Counted from the first letter of the stretch, positions 1 to 10,971 are shown. The stretch is DNA of 64,000 bases from Bacteroidota bacterium (GCA_016713645.1 JADJOU010000003.1:124001-188000); one strand, 5' to 3'. Made by a program: numbers and translations. Notes: generated from the letters alone by a model not told the origin.

Positions 1-1
1 A

Positions 2-2332
2 TTGAGAGCAAATTATCCTACGACGAATAAAGCGACAATCATTGAGGTACTATCTGCGACAAGCTGTTCAGGTACATTTAGTGTTGTAAAATGTTCTACA
101 GCGGATTCATTGGTTTTAACACCTGCAGATTTGACTTCTCATTTAGGTCAGACACTTTACGTTCAAGTAACTGAGAATAGCGCTGCTAATACAGGCATGA
201 ATTTCATGCTCAGCATCGAAGGAAATGTACCCGCTATTTCTATTGATAGCATCAATACCAATGGTATGCGTGTCATTTTACCTGCAACGACTCCTACCAA
301 TTTAAGTCATTACAAAATTTATTATAGACCATCAGGAAGCACAGGATATGCAACAGCACTTGTATCTTCTTCTGCAACTTCATTTAAATTAAAGAATCTA
401 GTGAGTGGGATAAATTATGATATTTGGGTTTCACTTTATAGCGCTACGAATACGCAAGTATTTTGCACGCCTTTAAAAGTAGTTTCTACGATTTCAGGTT
501 GCGCTGGTTCTCTACCTGCACCAACTGCTATAACTGCTCCATTACCAAATACAAGCTGCACAAAAGTTTTAGTCACTTGGCCTAGTTTTGCAAATGCAGG
601 AACTGACCAAAAATATAGATTATACTATGGCGAAACAGGCAGCTCAGGCTATACAATTATGGCCTTGAATGACACTTCTGTGCTATTAAATTTGCTTATT
701 AATAAATCTTACTTTTTCTACTACAGAGCAATTTGTCAATCTGGCTTTGCTCTTTTAAGCGGCACAACAACTAAAATCACTTGCGGAGTAACGACACCAC
801 CAGTGAATATCTTACCTTGCTTTGCAACATCGGCGTCTTCAGCAAATGGATCAACGGCTGTTGGTGAGTTGAGGGCTTATGACAAAGGGGTTTATGGAGG
901 AAGTATATCAAGCCCGAATTCAAACCCACCTTATGCTCCGAACTTAGTATACTACATTGCCAATACTATTTATGCAGCTTATGCGCCAGGTGCTCCAGCT
1001 CCAACTTGCGGAACCCCAGCATCGACACCTAAAAGAGCTTATTACTCTTTCAGAGTTCCATCTATAGGAGATGTGGGAATCACTTTGAGAACAAAATATG
1101 TTTTAACAAGTGGTACAACTATCTTGGAGGCTATGACAGCAACAGGATCTCCTTGTCCTACGACATTTAATATTATTAAATGTTCATCTAATGATTCCTT
1201 AATCCTTACAGCAGCTGATTTGTTGCCATATCAAGGACAAATCATTTACATCCAAATCACTGAAAACAGCACCGCTAATGCAGGAATTAACTACATGTTG
1301 AGTATTCAAGCAAACGCGCCTAATTTCACGATTGATAGCGTAAACACAAATGGAATGCGCGTTGTCATGCCATCAAGTCCACCTTCAAATCTTAATGGCT
1401 ATACCCTTTACTATCGTCAAACTGGGAATACAGGATATTCATATATCAATCTACCTGCATCAACGAGCTCTTATAAATTGACCGATTTGTTGAGCAATGT
1501 TTCTTATGATGTATGGTTGGCGTACAATAGCAGTAGTTATAGTCAAACATTTATATCGCCTACAAAAAAACAAACCACACAAGCGGGTTGTTCAGGCACC
1601 TTGCCTTCACCTACAGCTGCAACAGCTCCGTCACCTAACACCAGCTGTACGAAAGTATTGGTTAAATGGCCAAGTTTTGCAAATGCTGGAACATCTTATA
1701 AATACAGAATTTATTGGAGAGAAACAGGATCATCTGGTTATAGCTTACTCTCATTGAATGATACTTTTATCACCTTAACATTATCACTCAATACATCTTA
1801 TGATTTCTTCTATAAAGCAGTTTGTCCTACAAACTATGTATTGTCGAGCACTACATCAATGTTGGTGACATGCGGAACTCCTAAGACAAGCAGCGTCATT
1901 ACATCTAGCACAGATAAGAAAATTACCATCAAAGGAATTTCTTATAGCCTCAATGACTTTATTGGATTGGCGTTGGCAACTGAAGGAACTGTTCCGACAG
2001 ATGGCAATATTCACAATATTAATTTAGAGGGCGACCAAGCTATGAACATTGCTAGTTCGATACAAGTATTTCCAAATCCTGCGAGTGAATATGTAGAAGT
2101 TGAATATATAGCAAAAGCAGATGTTGAGAGCTCAGTTCGAATCGTTGGATTAGATGGACGCATCATCGATACGAAAGTATTGTCTACAGAAAATCAACCA
2201 TTGATTGGCGATACAAATTTCATGAAAATGAAAACGAGAATGGACTTGAGTGAGACACCTCATGGAATGTATATCGTTCAAGTAATTCAAGATGGCAACG
2301 TTGAAACAAGACAATTGGTGGTATTTAAATAA
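2..2332 (+). CDS. T9SS-secreted fibronectin-type repeat protein, 5' end outside window
   Basis: The reading frame is open at the window edge, so the N-terminus and signal peptide are missing; 776 residues are visible. The protein holds two long repeats (about residues 1-262 and 290-630). Each has a cysteine-containing beta-sandwich resembling a pre-peptidase C-terminal fold, followed by two fibronectin-III-like modules with the recurring phrases YRLYYGETGSSGY and YRIYWRETGSSGY. The last 85 residues are a type A T9SS sorting domain, with FPNPASEYVEVEY near residue 690 and a MYIVQV...RQLVVFK ending. Family knowledge says such domains route cargo across the outer membrane to the surface or medium. 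The specific function is unknown; adhesion or carbohydrate binding is possible. A strong terminator follows. Confidence 0.85.
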   Translation: MRANYPTTNKATIIEVLSATSCSGTFSVVKCSTADSLVLTPADLTSHLGQTLYVQVTENSAANTGMNFMLSIEGNVPAISIDSINTNGMRVILPATTPTNLSHYKIYYRPSGSTGYATALVSSSATSFKLKNLVSGINYDIWVSLYSATNTQVFCTPLKVVSTISGCAGSLPAPTAITAPLPNTSCTKVLVTWPSFANAGTDQKYRLYYGETGSSGYTIMALNDTSVLLNLLINKSYFFYYRAICQSGFALLSGTTTKITCGVTTPPVNILPCFATSASSANGSTAVGELRAYDKGVYGGSISSPNSNPPYAPNLVYYIANTIYAAYAPGAPAPTCGTPASTPKRAYYSFRVPSIGDVGITLRTKYVLTSGTTILEAMTATGSPCPTTFNIIKCSSNDSLILTAADLLPYQGQIIYIQITENSTANAGINYMLSIQANAPNFTIDSVNTNGMRVVMPSSPPSNLNGYTLYYRQTGNTGYSYINLPASTSSYKLTDLLSNVSYDVWLAYNSSSYSQTFISPTKKQTTQAGCSGTLPSPTAATAPSPNTSCTKVLVKWPSFANAGTSYKYRIYWRETGSSGYSLLSLNDTFITLTLSLNTSYDFFYKAVCPTNYVLSSTTSMLVTCGTPKTSSVITSSTDKKITIKGISYSLNDFIGLALATEGTVPTDGNIHNINLEGDQAMNIASSIQVFPNPASEYVEVEYIAKADVESSVRIVGLDGRIIDTKVLSTENQPLIGDTNFMKMKTRMDLSETPHGMYIVQVIQDGNVETRQLVVFK

Positions 2333-2378
2333 TCCCTATTTAGCACAAACAACCGAGTTTCAAAGCTAGATTGATTTT

Positions 2379-2417
2379 AAATCCCCTCAGAAGTTGATAC
2401 TTTTGAGGGGATTTTTT
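2379..2417 (+). terminator. Intrinsic terminator after the T9SS protein
   Basis: AAATCCCCTCAGAAGT, a TGAT loop and ACTTTTGAGGGGATTT form a 16-bp stem with one G-T pair, followed directly by a T run. It lies about 45 bases after the stop codon. Confidence 0.9.
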
Positions 2418-2502
2418 ATTTTCAAAACATTGTGCGCACAACCCTTATTCATATCTTGAGTTAATCCCCCAAATCAAATATTCATAAGGCAGAGAAATAT
2501 TT

Positions 2503-2510
2503 TAGATTTG
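2503..2510 (+). promoter_or_regulatory. Bacteroidota -7 box (TAGATTTG)
   Basis: TAGATTTG matches the Bacteroidota TAnnTTTG element and lies 15 bases before the next start codon. No convincing -33 TTTG is visible. Confidence 0.5.
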
Positions 2511-2525
2511 TACTAGATTGAATTT

Positions 2526-3719
2526 ATGAATAAGATTATCATTTTTGTCATTGCGACAATTTTCACAATAAATGCATCAGCGCAAGGTTGCAGCGATGCT
2601 GGTATTTGCACGATGGGCGCATTAAAACAGACTAGTCTAAAAACCCACAGCGATAGTGTATTTAGAAGATTTAGTATAGGATTGAATCACTCCATGGGCA
2701 TCGGTGAAGTCAGCACGAATGTGCACATATCTTCTCTCACTGCGCGTGTCTTCTTGACGAAAAACACCCAAGTTCAGGTCAACATGCCGCTTCAAATAGC
2801 TAGCGGGAAATTGGGCACTGTGGCGGGTTTAGGAGATTTGACCATTGGATTTTCACAAGTACTAGCTCAAAATAAAGATTGGAAATACACCTTGCAATTG
2901 GGCGCCAGGATTCCCACCAATGCCGCTAATATATCAACGCCCGCAACACTCCGACCAGAGTTTCAAAACGTCAATAAGCAAATCAATGATTTGATCAAAG
3001 ATTTAATCAATACCCCGATTCCCCTGCAATTTGATTTATTAAAAAACAATATCGATATCACTTATCCGATGGTATATCAATCGAGCCGAGGGACCTATGA
3101 TTTTATGGGCGGATTGAGTGTTGAGTATAAAACATGGCAATTGGCATTGGGCTATCAAGTGCCCATCAATTCAAACAATGAAAACGACGTAGACAATAAC
3201 AAATATATAGATTCAGTCAAATTGCCAGGCAACTTGCCACTGCCCATAAGTTTTGATTTATCCTACAATTATATTTATGGATTAGAGGCTTATAATGAAT
3301 ACTTCTCATCGAGAAAATTAAATCGCAAGGCCGACTTTATGTACAGAATTCAGAAATCTTTTGCTGTGGGCAATAGCACCAAGTTACAAGTGGGTTTATT
3401 GGGCATCTATCACATGGGAAATGATGTGATCAGCAGTCCAAAAATTCCAGATATTCCGCTATTGAATACGGCAAAATTGCTCTTGCCTGCGAATATCAAA
3501 TCTCAAATAGACAATTTGTTTGGCGGGATTGAACGCGAGATTGAAGTGGCGGGATCAAAGGGCACCACGCTCAATATTACGGCTAGCTTGCAGCATCAAT
3601 TTGCCAAGCGATTTCAATTCAATTTTGATATGGGTTTTCCCATTGTCACGCGAAGTGCTCAACCTGATGGTTTGAAAAGGTCTTTTGTGGGGAGTGTGGG
3701 GATAGAATGCGCATTTTAG
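2526..3719 (+). CDS. Putative outer-membrane beta-barrel protein
   Basis: 397 residues. A signal peptide (residues 1-19, hydrophobic core IIIFVIATIF, cleavage near ASA|Q) is followed by a cysteine-containing segment GCSDAGICTMGALK. The rest alternates polar and hydrophobic residues in strand-sized segments and ends in phenylalanine (VGIECAF), as many outer-membrane barrels do. Phrases such as GLGDLTIGFSQ and YTLQLGARIPT are typical of porin-like or MetA-like barrels. It stands alone between terminator-bounded neighbours, so context gives no substrate. Barrel assignment is inference from residue pattern; substrate and exact family are unknown. Confidence 0.7.
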   Translation: MNKIIIFVIATIFTINASAQGCSDAGICTMGALKQTSLKTHSDSVFRRFSIGLNHSMGIGEVSTNVHISSLTARVFLTKNTQVQVNMPLQIASGKLGTVAGLGDLTIGFSQVLAQNKDWKYTLQLGARIPTNAANISTPATLRPEFQNVNKQINDLIKDLINTPIPLQFDLLKNNIDITYPMVYQSSRGTYDFMGGLSVEYKTWQLALGYQVPINSNNENDVDNNKYIDSVKLPGNLPLPISFDLSYNYIYGLEAYNEYFSSRKLNRKADFMYRIQKSFAVGNSTKLQVGLLGIYHMGNDVISSPKIPDIPLLNTAKLLLPANIKSQIDNLFGGIEREIEVAGSKGTTLNITASLQHQFAKRFQFNFDMGFPIVTRSAQPDGLKRSFVGSVGIECAF

Positions 3720-4052
3720 CCTATAAATTAAAAAGCAGAAAACCACATAGTACATGCAAGTTTCCTGCTTAGCAAACATAAGTTTTTCGGGCAATGCTCA
3801 CTTTGATTTAAGGGCAAACAGATTAGGTGGAAGTAAATCACTAAAAAATCAACCTGTTCATGGATACAAAAGTGCATGGTTTCATTGCATCACACAAGGA
3901 CAAAAAAGGCTCAAAATTAATGGTAGATTATGTTAAAATAAGCGCTCCATCTATTCAAACAACTGAAAATCAAATAAGTAAATCAGCATTTATTTTGCAA
4001 AAATGCTAGAATTAATTTAAATAAAAAGGGAAGTATCAGAGAATAATCTTTT
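3720..4052. other. Intergenic stretch with no gene seen
   Basis: About 330 bases between convergent genes. The only structure noticed is a 7-bp inverted repeat, AGCATTT/AAATGCT, near 3990-4012. The short open frame at 3754-3936 has no recognisable protein features. Confidence 0.5.
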
Positions 4053-4469
4053 CTAGGCGATGCTCGCAATGCACTTCAATTCTATGCAAATAGGCGAAGG
4101 CAATGAATTCACTTCAACCGTTGTTCTGCATGGCATGGCATCTTTGAAATACTCGGCATAGAGCGCATTATAGGTCTTAAAATCGCGCTTCATATTGGTC
4201 AAGAAGACAGTGACGTCCACGAGATTTTCCCATTTACTGCCCGATTCTTCTAAGACGATGCGCACATTATCAAATACCGATCGACATTGCGCTTCGAAGT
4301 CAAACTCCTCATAATTCCCGTATTTAGTGAGTTTGAGTCCAGGAATCTCATCCGTTCCGGCTTTTCTAGGACCAATGCCCGAAAGGAAAAGTAGATTGCC
4401 CACTTTTCTAGCATGTGGGTATAGTCCTACGGGAGCTGCGGCTTTATCGGTATGTATTGTCTTGTCCAT
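4053..4469 (-). CDS. RidA-family protein, 2-aminomuconate deaminase-like
   Basis: 138 residues, the usual length of the RidA/YjgF family, whose trimers deaminate enamine/imine intermediates in the cytoplasm. The conserved arginine lies in CRTTVEV (R115) and the late glutamate in CIELKCIA (E130). The wording GLYPHARKVGNLLFLSG and NMKRDFKTYNALYAEYF resembles 2-aminomuconate deaminase of tryptophan/aminophenol breakdown more than the housekeeping RidA. No kynurenine-pathway gene is adjacent, so the substrate is inferred only. A -7 box lies just upstream. Confidence 0.8.
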   Translation of the reverse strand: MDKTIHTDKAAAPVGLYPHARKVGNLLFLSGIGPRKAGTDEIPGLKLTKYGNYEEFDFEAQCRSVFDNVRIVLEESGSKWENLVDVTVFLTNMKRDFKTYNALYAEYFKDAMPCRTTVEVNSLPSPICIELKCIASIA

Positions 4470-4488
4470 GCATTTGGCTTTAGTCGGG

Positions 4489-4496
4489 CAAATTTA
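4489..4496 (-). promoter_or_regulatory. -7 box for the RidA-family gene
   Basis: On the minus strand this reads TAAATTTG, matching TAnnTTTG, 20 bases upstream of the start codon. A clear -33 element is not seen. Confidence 0.45.
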
Positions 4497-4611
4497 ATGG
4501 GAATAAATACATGAGGCATTTATTTTTACGCTTACTTTAATAGTTGATTCTCCTCGTCCCTTTTCTGCAAGGCCTGGCTACAGACGATGAGGAGCAACGG
4601 GACACCACACT

Positions 4612-4730
4612 CCAAATTCCAGACTCCAGACTCCAGACACCAAACTCCAGACACCAAACTCCAGACACCAAACTCCAGACACCAAACTCCAGACACCAGA
4701 CTCCAAATACCAAATTCCAGAAGCCAGACG
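4612..4730. repeat. Heptad tandem array, 17 units of CCARAYN
   Basis: Seventeen uninterrupted 7-bp units in perfect register, alternating mainly CCAGACA and CCAAACT with variants CCAAATT, CCAGACT and CCAGAAG. It sits between the RidA-family and ABC-F genes. The open frame running through it (4544-4741) only reflects a period of 21 bases giving seven codons. Shorter arrays on the same TTGnnnG theme occur at 20973-21000 and 58164-58191. Confidence 0.9.
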
Positions 4731-4768
4731 CTTCAATTTAATAATCCAAATTTTTAATTAAAATCGCC

Positions 4769-4776
4769 TAGATTTG
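4769..4776 (+). promoter_or_regulatory. -7 box for the ABC-F gene
   Basis: TAGATTTG lies 35 bases before the ATG and just after the heptad array. No clear -33 element is seen. Confidence 0.45.
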
Positions 4777-4811
4777 CGCCTCTTTTCAGCAAAAATCAAG
4801 AAGAATTTTAC

Positions 4812-6424
4812 ATGTTAACAGTTTCTAATTTATCTCTACAATTCGGTAAGAGAGTATTATTTGATGATGTCAATCTCACCTTCTCCAAAGGCAATTGCTA
4901 TGGGGTGATTGGCGCAAATGGCGCGGGCAAATCTACCTTTTTAAAAATCCTGTCCGGAGAATTGGATCCAACCAAAGGTCGGATTGAAATTACCCCGGGC
5001 GAGCGCATGGCGGTCTTATCACAAAACCACAATGCATTCGATGAGAATACAGTGCTCAACACGGTTTTGATGGGACATAGCCACTTATGGCGCATTATGC
5101 AAGAAAAAGATGTCATTTATGCCAAGGCTGATTTCACAGATGCTGATGGGATGAAGGCGGCTGAATTGGAGGCCGATTTTGCGGAAATGGACGGCTGGAT
5201 GGCTGAGAGCAATGCAGCAGAGCTCTTGAGCAATTTGGGCATCAAAGAAGATCTCCATGGTCTTTTGATGAAAGACTTGAATGGTAATCAAAAAGTGCGT
5301 GTACTCTTGGCGCAAGCCATATTTGGAAATCCAGACATCCTTTTATTGGATGAGCCTACCAACGATTTGGATATCGATACCATCGCTTGGTTAGAAGATT
5401 TCTTGGCAGATTTTCAAAACATCGTCATCGTCGTATCGCATGATAGGCACTTCTAGACATGGTTTGTACCAATGTGGTAGATGTCGATTTCGGCAAGATT
5501 CAAATGTTCTCAGGAAACTATTCATTCTGGTATATGGCCAGTCAATTAGCACTTCGCCAGCGAAATGACAAGAATAAAAAGGCAGAGCAAAAGCGCGAAG
5601 AATTATTGGATTTCATCCGAAGATTCTCTGCCAATGCTTCTAAATCTAGACAAGCCACATCTAGAAAGAAAGCACTCGAAAAAATCAATATCGAGGATAT
5701 TCAGCCATCGAATAGAAAATATCCGGGTATTATCTTCAATCAAGAGCGTGAAGCCGGCAATCAAATCTTAGAAGTAAAAGACCTATACAAGCGCACGGAG
5801 GAGAAAGTACTCTTCTCCAATGTGAGTTTTGAAGTGAATAAAGGCGATAAAATTGCCATCATCTCTAAGGACAGTTTGGCGACTACGGCCTTCTATCAAA
5901 TCGTCATGAATGAAATGCAGGCGGATAAAGGGGAATACAAATGGGGACAGACGACCAAGCAATCTTATTTGCCCTTAGACAATTCATCGTATTTCTCAGA
6001 GGAAAACAACCTCATGGATTGGTTGAGACAATATAGCACGGACAAGGATGAGCACTATATCAGGGGATTTTTAGGCAAAATGCTCTTCAGCGGTGAAGAA
6101 GTATTTAAGAAGTCGAATGTATTGAGTGGAGGAGAAAAAGTGCGCTGTATGCTCAGCAGGATGATGCAGTACAATGCGAATGTATTGTTGTTAGACGAGC
6201 CTACTGGTCACTTGGATTTGGAATCCATCACGACCTTGAATGAAACCTTAGCAGATTTTAAAGGGACGGTATTATTTACTTCCCATGACCATGAGTTTAC
6301 TCAAACCGTAGCCAATAGAATTATTGAAATCACGCCTAAGGGAATCATCGACAAATTGATGACTTATGATGAGTATATCAAAGACCCAAGTGTCAAGGCG
6401 TTGAAAGAAGAATTGTATAAGTAA
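4812..6424 (+). CDS. ABC-F ribosome-associated ATPase, YbiT-like (one frameshift)
   Basis: Two adjoining open frames (4812-5456 and 5459-6424) form one soluble tandem-ATPase protein of 537 residues. Restoring a T at about 5452-5455 turns SHDRHF-stop into SHDRHFLDMVCTNVVDVDFGK. The first ATPase domain has Walker A GANGAGKS (34-41) and Walker B LLLDEPTNDLD (177-187), but its signature reads LNGNQKVR. The linker RRFSANASKSRQATSRKK is typical of YbiT-like members. The second domain has signature LSGGEKVR and Walker B LLLDEPTGHLD but no P-loop (IISKDSLATTAF). ABC-F proteins act at the ribosomal E site. There are no transmembrane segments, so it is not a transporter. Antibiotic resistance is not implied. 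Confidence 0.9.
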
Positions 6425-6485
6425 TCTATTTCAAGCATTGGAATGACTTTCTAGCTCGATTTTATATCGATTTGGCAAAGTCTTC

Positions 6486-6493
6486 TAATTTTG
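6486..6493 (+). promoter_or_regulatory. -7 box for secA
   Basis: TAATTTTG matches TAnnTTTG, 63 bases before the secA start. A TTTG at 6471-6474 is too close to be a normal -33 element. Confidence 0.4.
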
Positions 6494-6556
6494 TACGCTT
6501 TTTGAATAAGTAAGGTTTCTATTTTAAAACGATAAACAGCCACAGCAAAAAATATT

Positions 6557-9500
6557 ATGTTAGGATTTATAGATAAAACGATCAAAGCCTTATTTGGCAA
6601 TAAACACGAGAAGGACGTAAAATTGCTTTTGCCCTTGGTGGAGCAAATAAAAGTCGAGTATGCAAAATTGAAAGACATTTCCAACGATGCATTGCGTGCC
6701 AAAACGACAGAATTTAAAACGCGCATTGCAGACTATGTGTCAGAATATGACAAACAAATTGCAGCACTCCGAGAACAAGCTGCTGGAACTGCAGACGTTG
6801 AAGAGAAAGATCGCTTATTCAATGAAGTAGATAAACTCATCAAAGAAAAAGATACCCATTTAGAAACCGCTTTGATGGAAGTGCTTCCAGAGGCATTCGC
6901 CGTGGTGAAGGAAACTGCGAGAAGGTTTACAGAAGTGGGCTCACTTACAGTTACCGCCAATGAAATCGACCGAAATATTGCTGCCAAGCACAAGCATGTG
7001 ACCATCGAAGGAGATCAAGCGACCTATGCGAATCGCTGGTTGGCAGCGGGAACCGAAGTGGTTTGGAATATGGTGCACTACGATGTGCAATTGATTGGAG
7101 GAATTGTCTTGCATCAAGGAAAATCTCTGAGATGGCGACAGGTGAGGGAAAGACCTTGGTGGCGACACTGCCGACCTACCTCAATGCATTGGCAGGACAA
7201 GGCGTGCATATCGTTACGGTTAACGATTACTTATCTACTAGAGATAGCGAGTGGAATGCGCCACTTTTCAATTTCTTGGGCTTGAGGGTGGATTGTATCG
7301 ACAAGCACAGACCGCATTCAGATGAGCGCAAAAACGCTTATTTAGCGGATATCACTTATGGAACGAATAACGAATTCGGTTTCGATTATTTGAGGGATAA
7401 TATGGTGAGCTTTACCGATGAATTGGTTCAGCGCAAATTGCACTATGCGATTGTCGATGAAACGGATTCCGTATTGATCGACGATGCGCGTACCCCATTG
7501 ATTATTTCAGGACAGATTGAGAATACAGAGAATGACGAAAAATTATTCTACGATTTAAAACCGAGGATACATAAATTGGTCGAAGCACAAAAGCAAATCG
7601 CCAATAAATTCTTGAACGAAGCGAAAAAATCAATCGCAGAAGGCAAATCAGGTGATGAAGAGGGAGGATTGGCCCTATTGCGCGCATACAGAGCTTTGCC
7701 GCGCTATACGCCATTGATTAAATTTTTAAGTGAACAGGGAATTCGCTCTGTATTGCAAAAGACAGAGAATCGCTATTTGGCAGACAATCAAAAAGAGATG
7801 CCTAAAGTGGATTCAGAGTTATTGTTTACCATTGAAGAGAAAAACAACTCCGTTGAGCTCACAGAAAAGGGAATCGATATGATTACTGCTGCTGGTGAGC
7901 AAAAAGATTTCTTCATCATTCCGGATGTGGGAGGCAATATCGCAGAGATCAATAAAATGAATATCGGCGATAAGGAAAAATTGGCGATGAAGGAAAAATT
8001 GATGGATGATTTCTATAGAAAGAGTGAATTGCTCCATACCATTACCCAATTATTAAAGGCCTATACCCTATTTGAAAAAGACATTCAATATGTGGTGATG
8101 GAGGACAAGGTAAAAATTGTCGATGAGAATACAGGCCGTATCATGGACGGCAGAAGGTATTCCGATGGATTGCACCAAGCGATAGAGGCCAAAGAAAGTG
8201 TGCGTGTTGAAGCTTCTTCACAGACATTGGCTACAGTGACATTGCAAAATTATTTCAGGATGTACCACAAACTCGCCGGTATGACAGGTACTGCGGAAAC
8301 AGAAGCGGGTGAGTTCTGGGATATCTACAAACTAGATGTCGTCAGCATTCCGACGAATAAACCCATGACGAGAAAGGACAAGGATGATTTGGTTTATAAG
8401 ACGAAGAAAGAAAAATACAATGCGATTATCGATCGCATCACAGAATATCAAAACAACGGAAGACCCGTATTGGTGGGAACTACGAATGTAGAGGTTTCAG
8501 AATTATTGGGCAGAATGCTCACGCTTCGCAAAGTAAAACACAATGTACTCAATGCAAAGCACCACAGTCGTGAGGCGGAGATTGTCGCAGAGGCGGGTTT
8601 ACCAGGGACAGTAACGATTGCCACGAATATGGCAGGTAGAGGAACGGATATCAAAATCAATGATGAGATAAAATCCAAAGGAGGATTGGCCATCATCGGC
8701 TCTGAGCGCCACGAAGCGAGACGTATCGACAGACAGTTGAGAGGTCGTGCGGGAAGACAGGGAGATCCAGGAGAGTCTGTTTTCTTTGTCTCTTTGGAAG
8801 ATGATTTGATGCGTATATTCGGAAGTGATAGAATTGCGAAAATCATGGATACCTTTGGATATAAGGAAGGAGAAGTGATAGAGCATTCCATGATTACCAA
8901 ATCGATTGAGCGCGCTCAAAAGAAAGTCGAAGAGAATCACTTCGGTATGAGAAAGCGATTGTTGGAATACGATGATGTGATGAATGCACAGCGCGAAGTG
9001 ATTTACAAAAAGCGCCGAAATGCCTTGTACGGTGAGCGATTGGGCATTGATATCAATCACATGTTCTATGATTTGAGTGCAGCTATTGCCTCAGGGAATA
9101 AGCAATACGATGATTATGAAAATTTCAATTTGGATGCCATTCGCTGCTTTGGAATGGATACAAAAATCACGGAGAATGATTTCAAAAACAATGACGCGAA
9201 TTGGTTGACGAGAGAATTATACCATGAGGCGCAAGGCGTTTATGCAGAGAAAATGAATACACTAGCGATTCAATTATTGCCGGCATTCAAAGACATCAAG
9301 AAGAATCAAACCAATATCGTGAATATCGTCGTACCTTATACAGATGGAAAGCGCATGATGCAAGTCTTGTGCAAACTCGATGATGCGATTGCATCAGAGG
9401 GAAAATCTATCGTGCGAGATATTGAAAAATCCATTTCTCTAGCATTGATTGATGAAGTGTGGAAGAAACATTTGCGCGATATGGATGAATTGAAGCAGAA

Positions 9501-9881
9501 CGTTCAAAATGCTTCATACGAACAAAAGATCCGCTCTTGCAATATAAGATACACGCATTTGATATATTCCAAGACATGATGAAAGGCGTAAACAGAGAAG
9601 TTTCTATATTCTTGTTTAGAGGTATGATGCCTGAGACGCAAGCGGAGAATATGAAGGGAACAGGTCAGCATCAGAAGAGCAAATTGGGAAGAAATGTTCA
9701 GACCAATCATGCGGCATTTGAAAATGACGACTATTCTGTATCTGAAGCGGATATCGTGCATGAGACGAGGGAAAAATCAAAACCAGAGCCGATAAGAGTG
9801 GGACCAAAAATTGACAGAAATGATTTATGTCCTTGTGGAAGTGGCAAGAAGTATAAGAAGTGCCATGGATTAGAGGAATAA
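6557..9881 (+). CDS. secA: Protein translocase ATPase SecA (two frameshifts)
   Basis: Three overlapping frames (6557-7285, 7063-9579, 9537-9881) join into a 1108-residue SecA, the usual Bacteroidota size. Both breaks are AAAA runs where AAAAA restores the family sequence: 7120-7123 (HQGKISEMATGEGKT) and 9524-9527 (ASYEQKDPLLQYKIHAF). Seen features are the Walker A ATGEGKT, the DEAD-type box VDETDSVLIDDARTPLIISG, the motif GTDIKIND, the QLRGRAGRQGDPG motif VI region, and a C-terminal SEC-C zinc motif, DLCPCGSGKKYKKCHG. SecA drives preproteins through SecYEG at the inner membrane, the first step for every T9SS cargo in this window. It is essential, so the breaks are almost certainly sequence errors. 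Confidence 0.97.
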
Positions 9882-9930
9882 AGATTTAAATAAAAAATGA
9901 CCATAAATGGTCACAAAGAAAATTAGAATT

Positions 9931-10971
9931 ATGAGAGGTTTGTTATTAGGATTCGTTGTTGTGATGTGCTTACCCTTAGTATCACAAGAAAAAGAATCGC
10001 ACTTGAAGAATATCGTGCAAATTACCAATGGCGGAGACAATGCAGAAGCGTATTGGAGTTTCGACAATAAATACTTGAGCTTTCAGAGCAATAATAAAGC
10101 TTGGGGTGTTTCTTGTGATCAAATCTTCAATATGCAAGTCGACAAAGCGGTCAAGGATATGAATATAAAGCATCCTAGAATCAGCACTGGAAAAGGAAGA
10201 ACTACCTGTTCTTATTTTATGCCCGACAATAAGCAGATCTTATATGCTTCAACGCATTTGGGCGGCGATGCTTGTCCGCAAGATGCAGAAAGAGATAGCG
10301 TATATTTATGGAGTGTTTACAATACCTATGACATTTTTGTTGCGGATTTAAAAGGCAATATCACCAAACAGTTGACGAATAGTCCGGGCTATGATGCTGA
10401 AGGGACTGTTTCTCCGAAGGGAGATAAAATTGTATTCACCAGTGATAGAAGCGGTGATTTAGAATTGTGGACGATGGATATGGATGGCAGCAATCAGAAA
10501 CAAGTGACATTTGGATTGGGCTATGACGGCGGTGCATTTTTTTCGCCTGATGGGAAGAAGCTCGTATTCAGGGCATCTAGACCTACTACAGCCGAAGAAG
10601 TAAAAACATACAAAACATATTTATCGAAAGGACTAGTCGCTCCATCAAAAATGGAAATTTATACTTGTAATGTCGATGGTTCAGATCTCAAACAAATCAC
10701 GCATTTAGGCAAAGCTAATTGGGCGCCATTTTATCATCCAAATGGAAAGAAAATTATTTTTTCAAGCAATCATAAATCCACGAGGGGTTATGATTTCCAA
10801 TTGTATTTGATCAATGAAGATGGAACAGGATTAGAGCAAGTGACCACAGAGAGCATATTCAATGCATTTCCCATGTTTTCTCCAGACGGCAAAAAAATCT
10901 GCTTCTCTTCAAACAGAAATAATAATGGCACGCGCGATACAAATTTGTTTATCGCAGATTGGAATGATTAA
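9931..10971 (+). CDS. TolB-like beta-propeller exported protein
   Basis: 346 residues from the chosen start MRGLLLGFVVVMCLPLVSQEK, an export signal. The in-frame ATG at 9907 would add eight charged residues before the signal and overlaps a TGACCAT/ATGGTCA hairpin, so it is less likely. Propeller repeats with the WD40-like/PD40 signature recur: SPKGDKIVFTSDRSGDLELW, FSPDGKKLVFRASR, HPNGKKIIFSSN, FSPDGKKICFSSNRN. Such periplasmic propellers bind proteins or act as sensors; this one has no attached domain. It lies 10 bases before the M28 peptidase gene, so co-transcription and a joint role in peptide handling are plausible. Confidence 0.85.
   Translation: MRGLLLGFVVVMCLPLVSQEKESHLKNIVQITNGGDNAEAYWSFDNKYLSFQSNNKAWGVSCDQIFNMQVDKAVKDMNIKHPRISTGKGRTTCSYFMPDNKQILYASTHLGGDACPQDAERDSVYLWSVYNTYDIFVADLKGNITKQLTNSPGYDAEGTVSPKGDKIVFTSDRSGDLELWTMDMDGSNQKQVTFGLGYDGGAFFSPDGKKLVFRASRPTTAEEVKTYKTYLSKGLVAPSKMEIYTCNVDGSDLKQITHLGKANWAPFYHPNGKKIIFSSNHKSTRGYDFQLYLINEDGTGLEQVTTESIFNAFPMFSPDGKKICFSSNRNNNGTRDTNLFIADWND

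Noticed and set aside
4612..4730. CRISPR array
   Set aside because: The units are 7 bp with no unique spacers, and no cas genes are present.
4544..4741. Open frame through the heptad array (peptide of QTPNSRH-type repeats)
   Set aside because: A 7-bp repeat without stop codons is open in frame by default; there is no signal, start context or known family.
4812..6424. Antibiotic-resistance ABC-F
   Set aside because: The linker and domain wording fit YbiT-like housekeeping members, not the long-linker resistance types.
7120..9527. Programmed frameshifting in secA
   Set aside because: No slippery site plus structure of a known type; SecA is not known to use it, and the same A-run errors occur in many unrelated genes.
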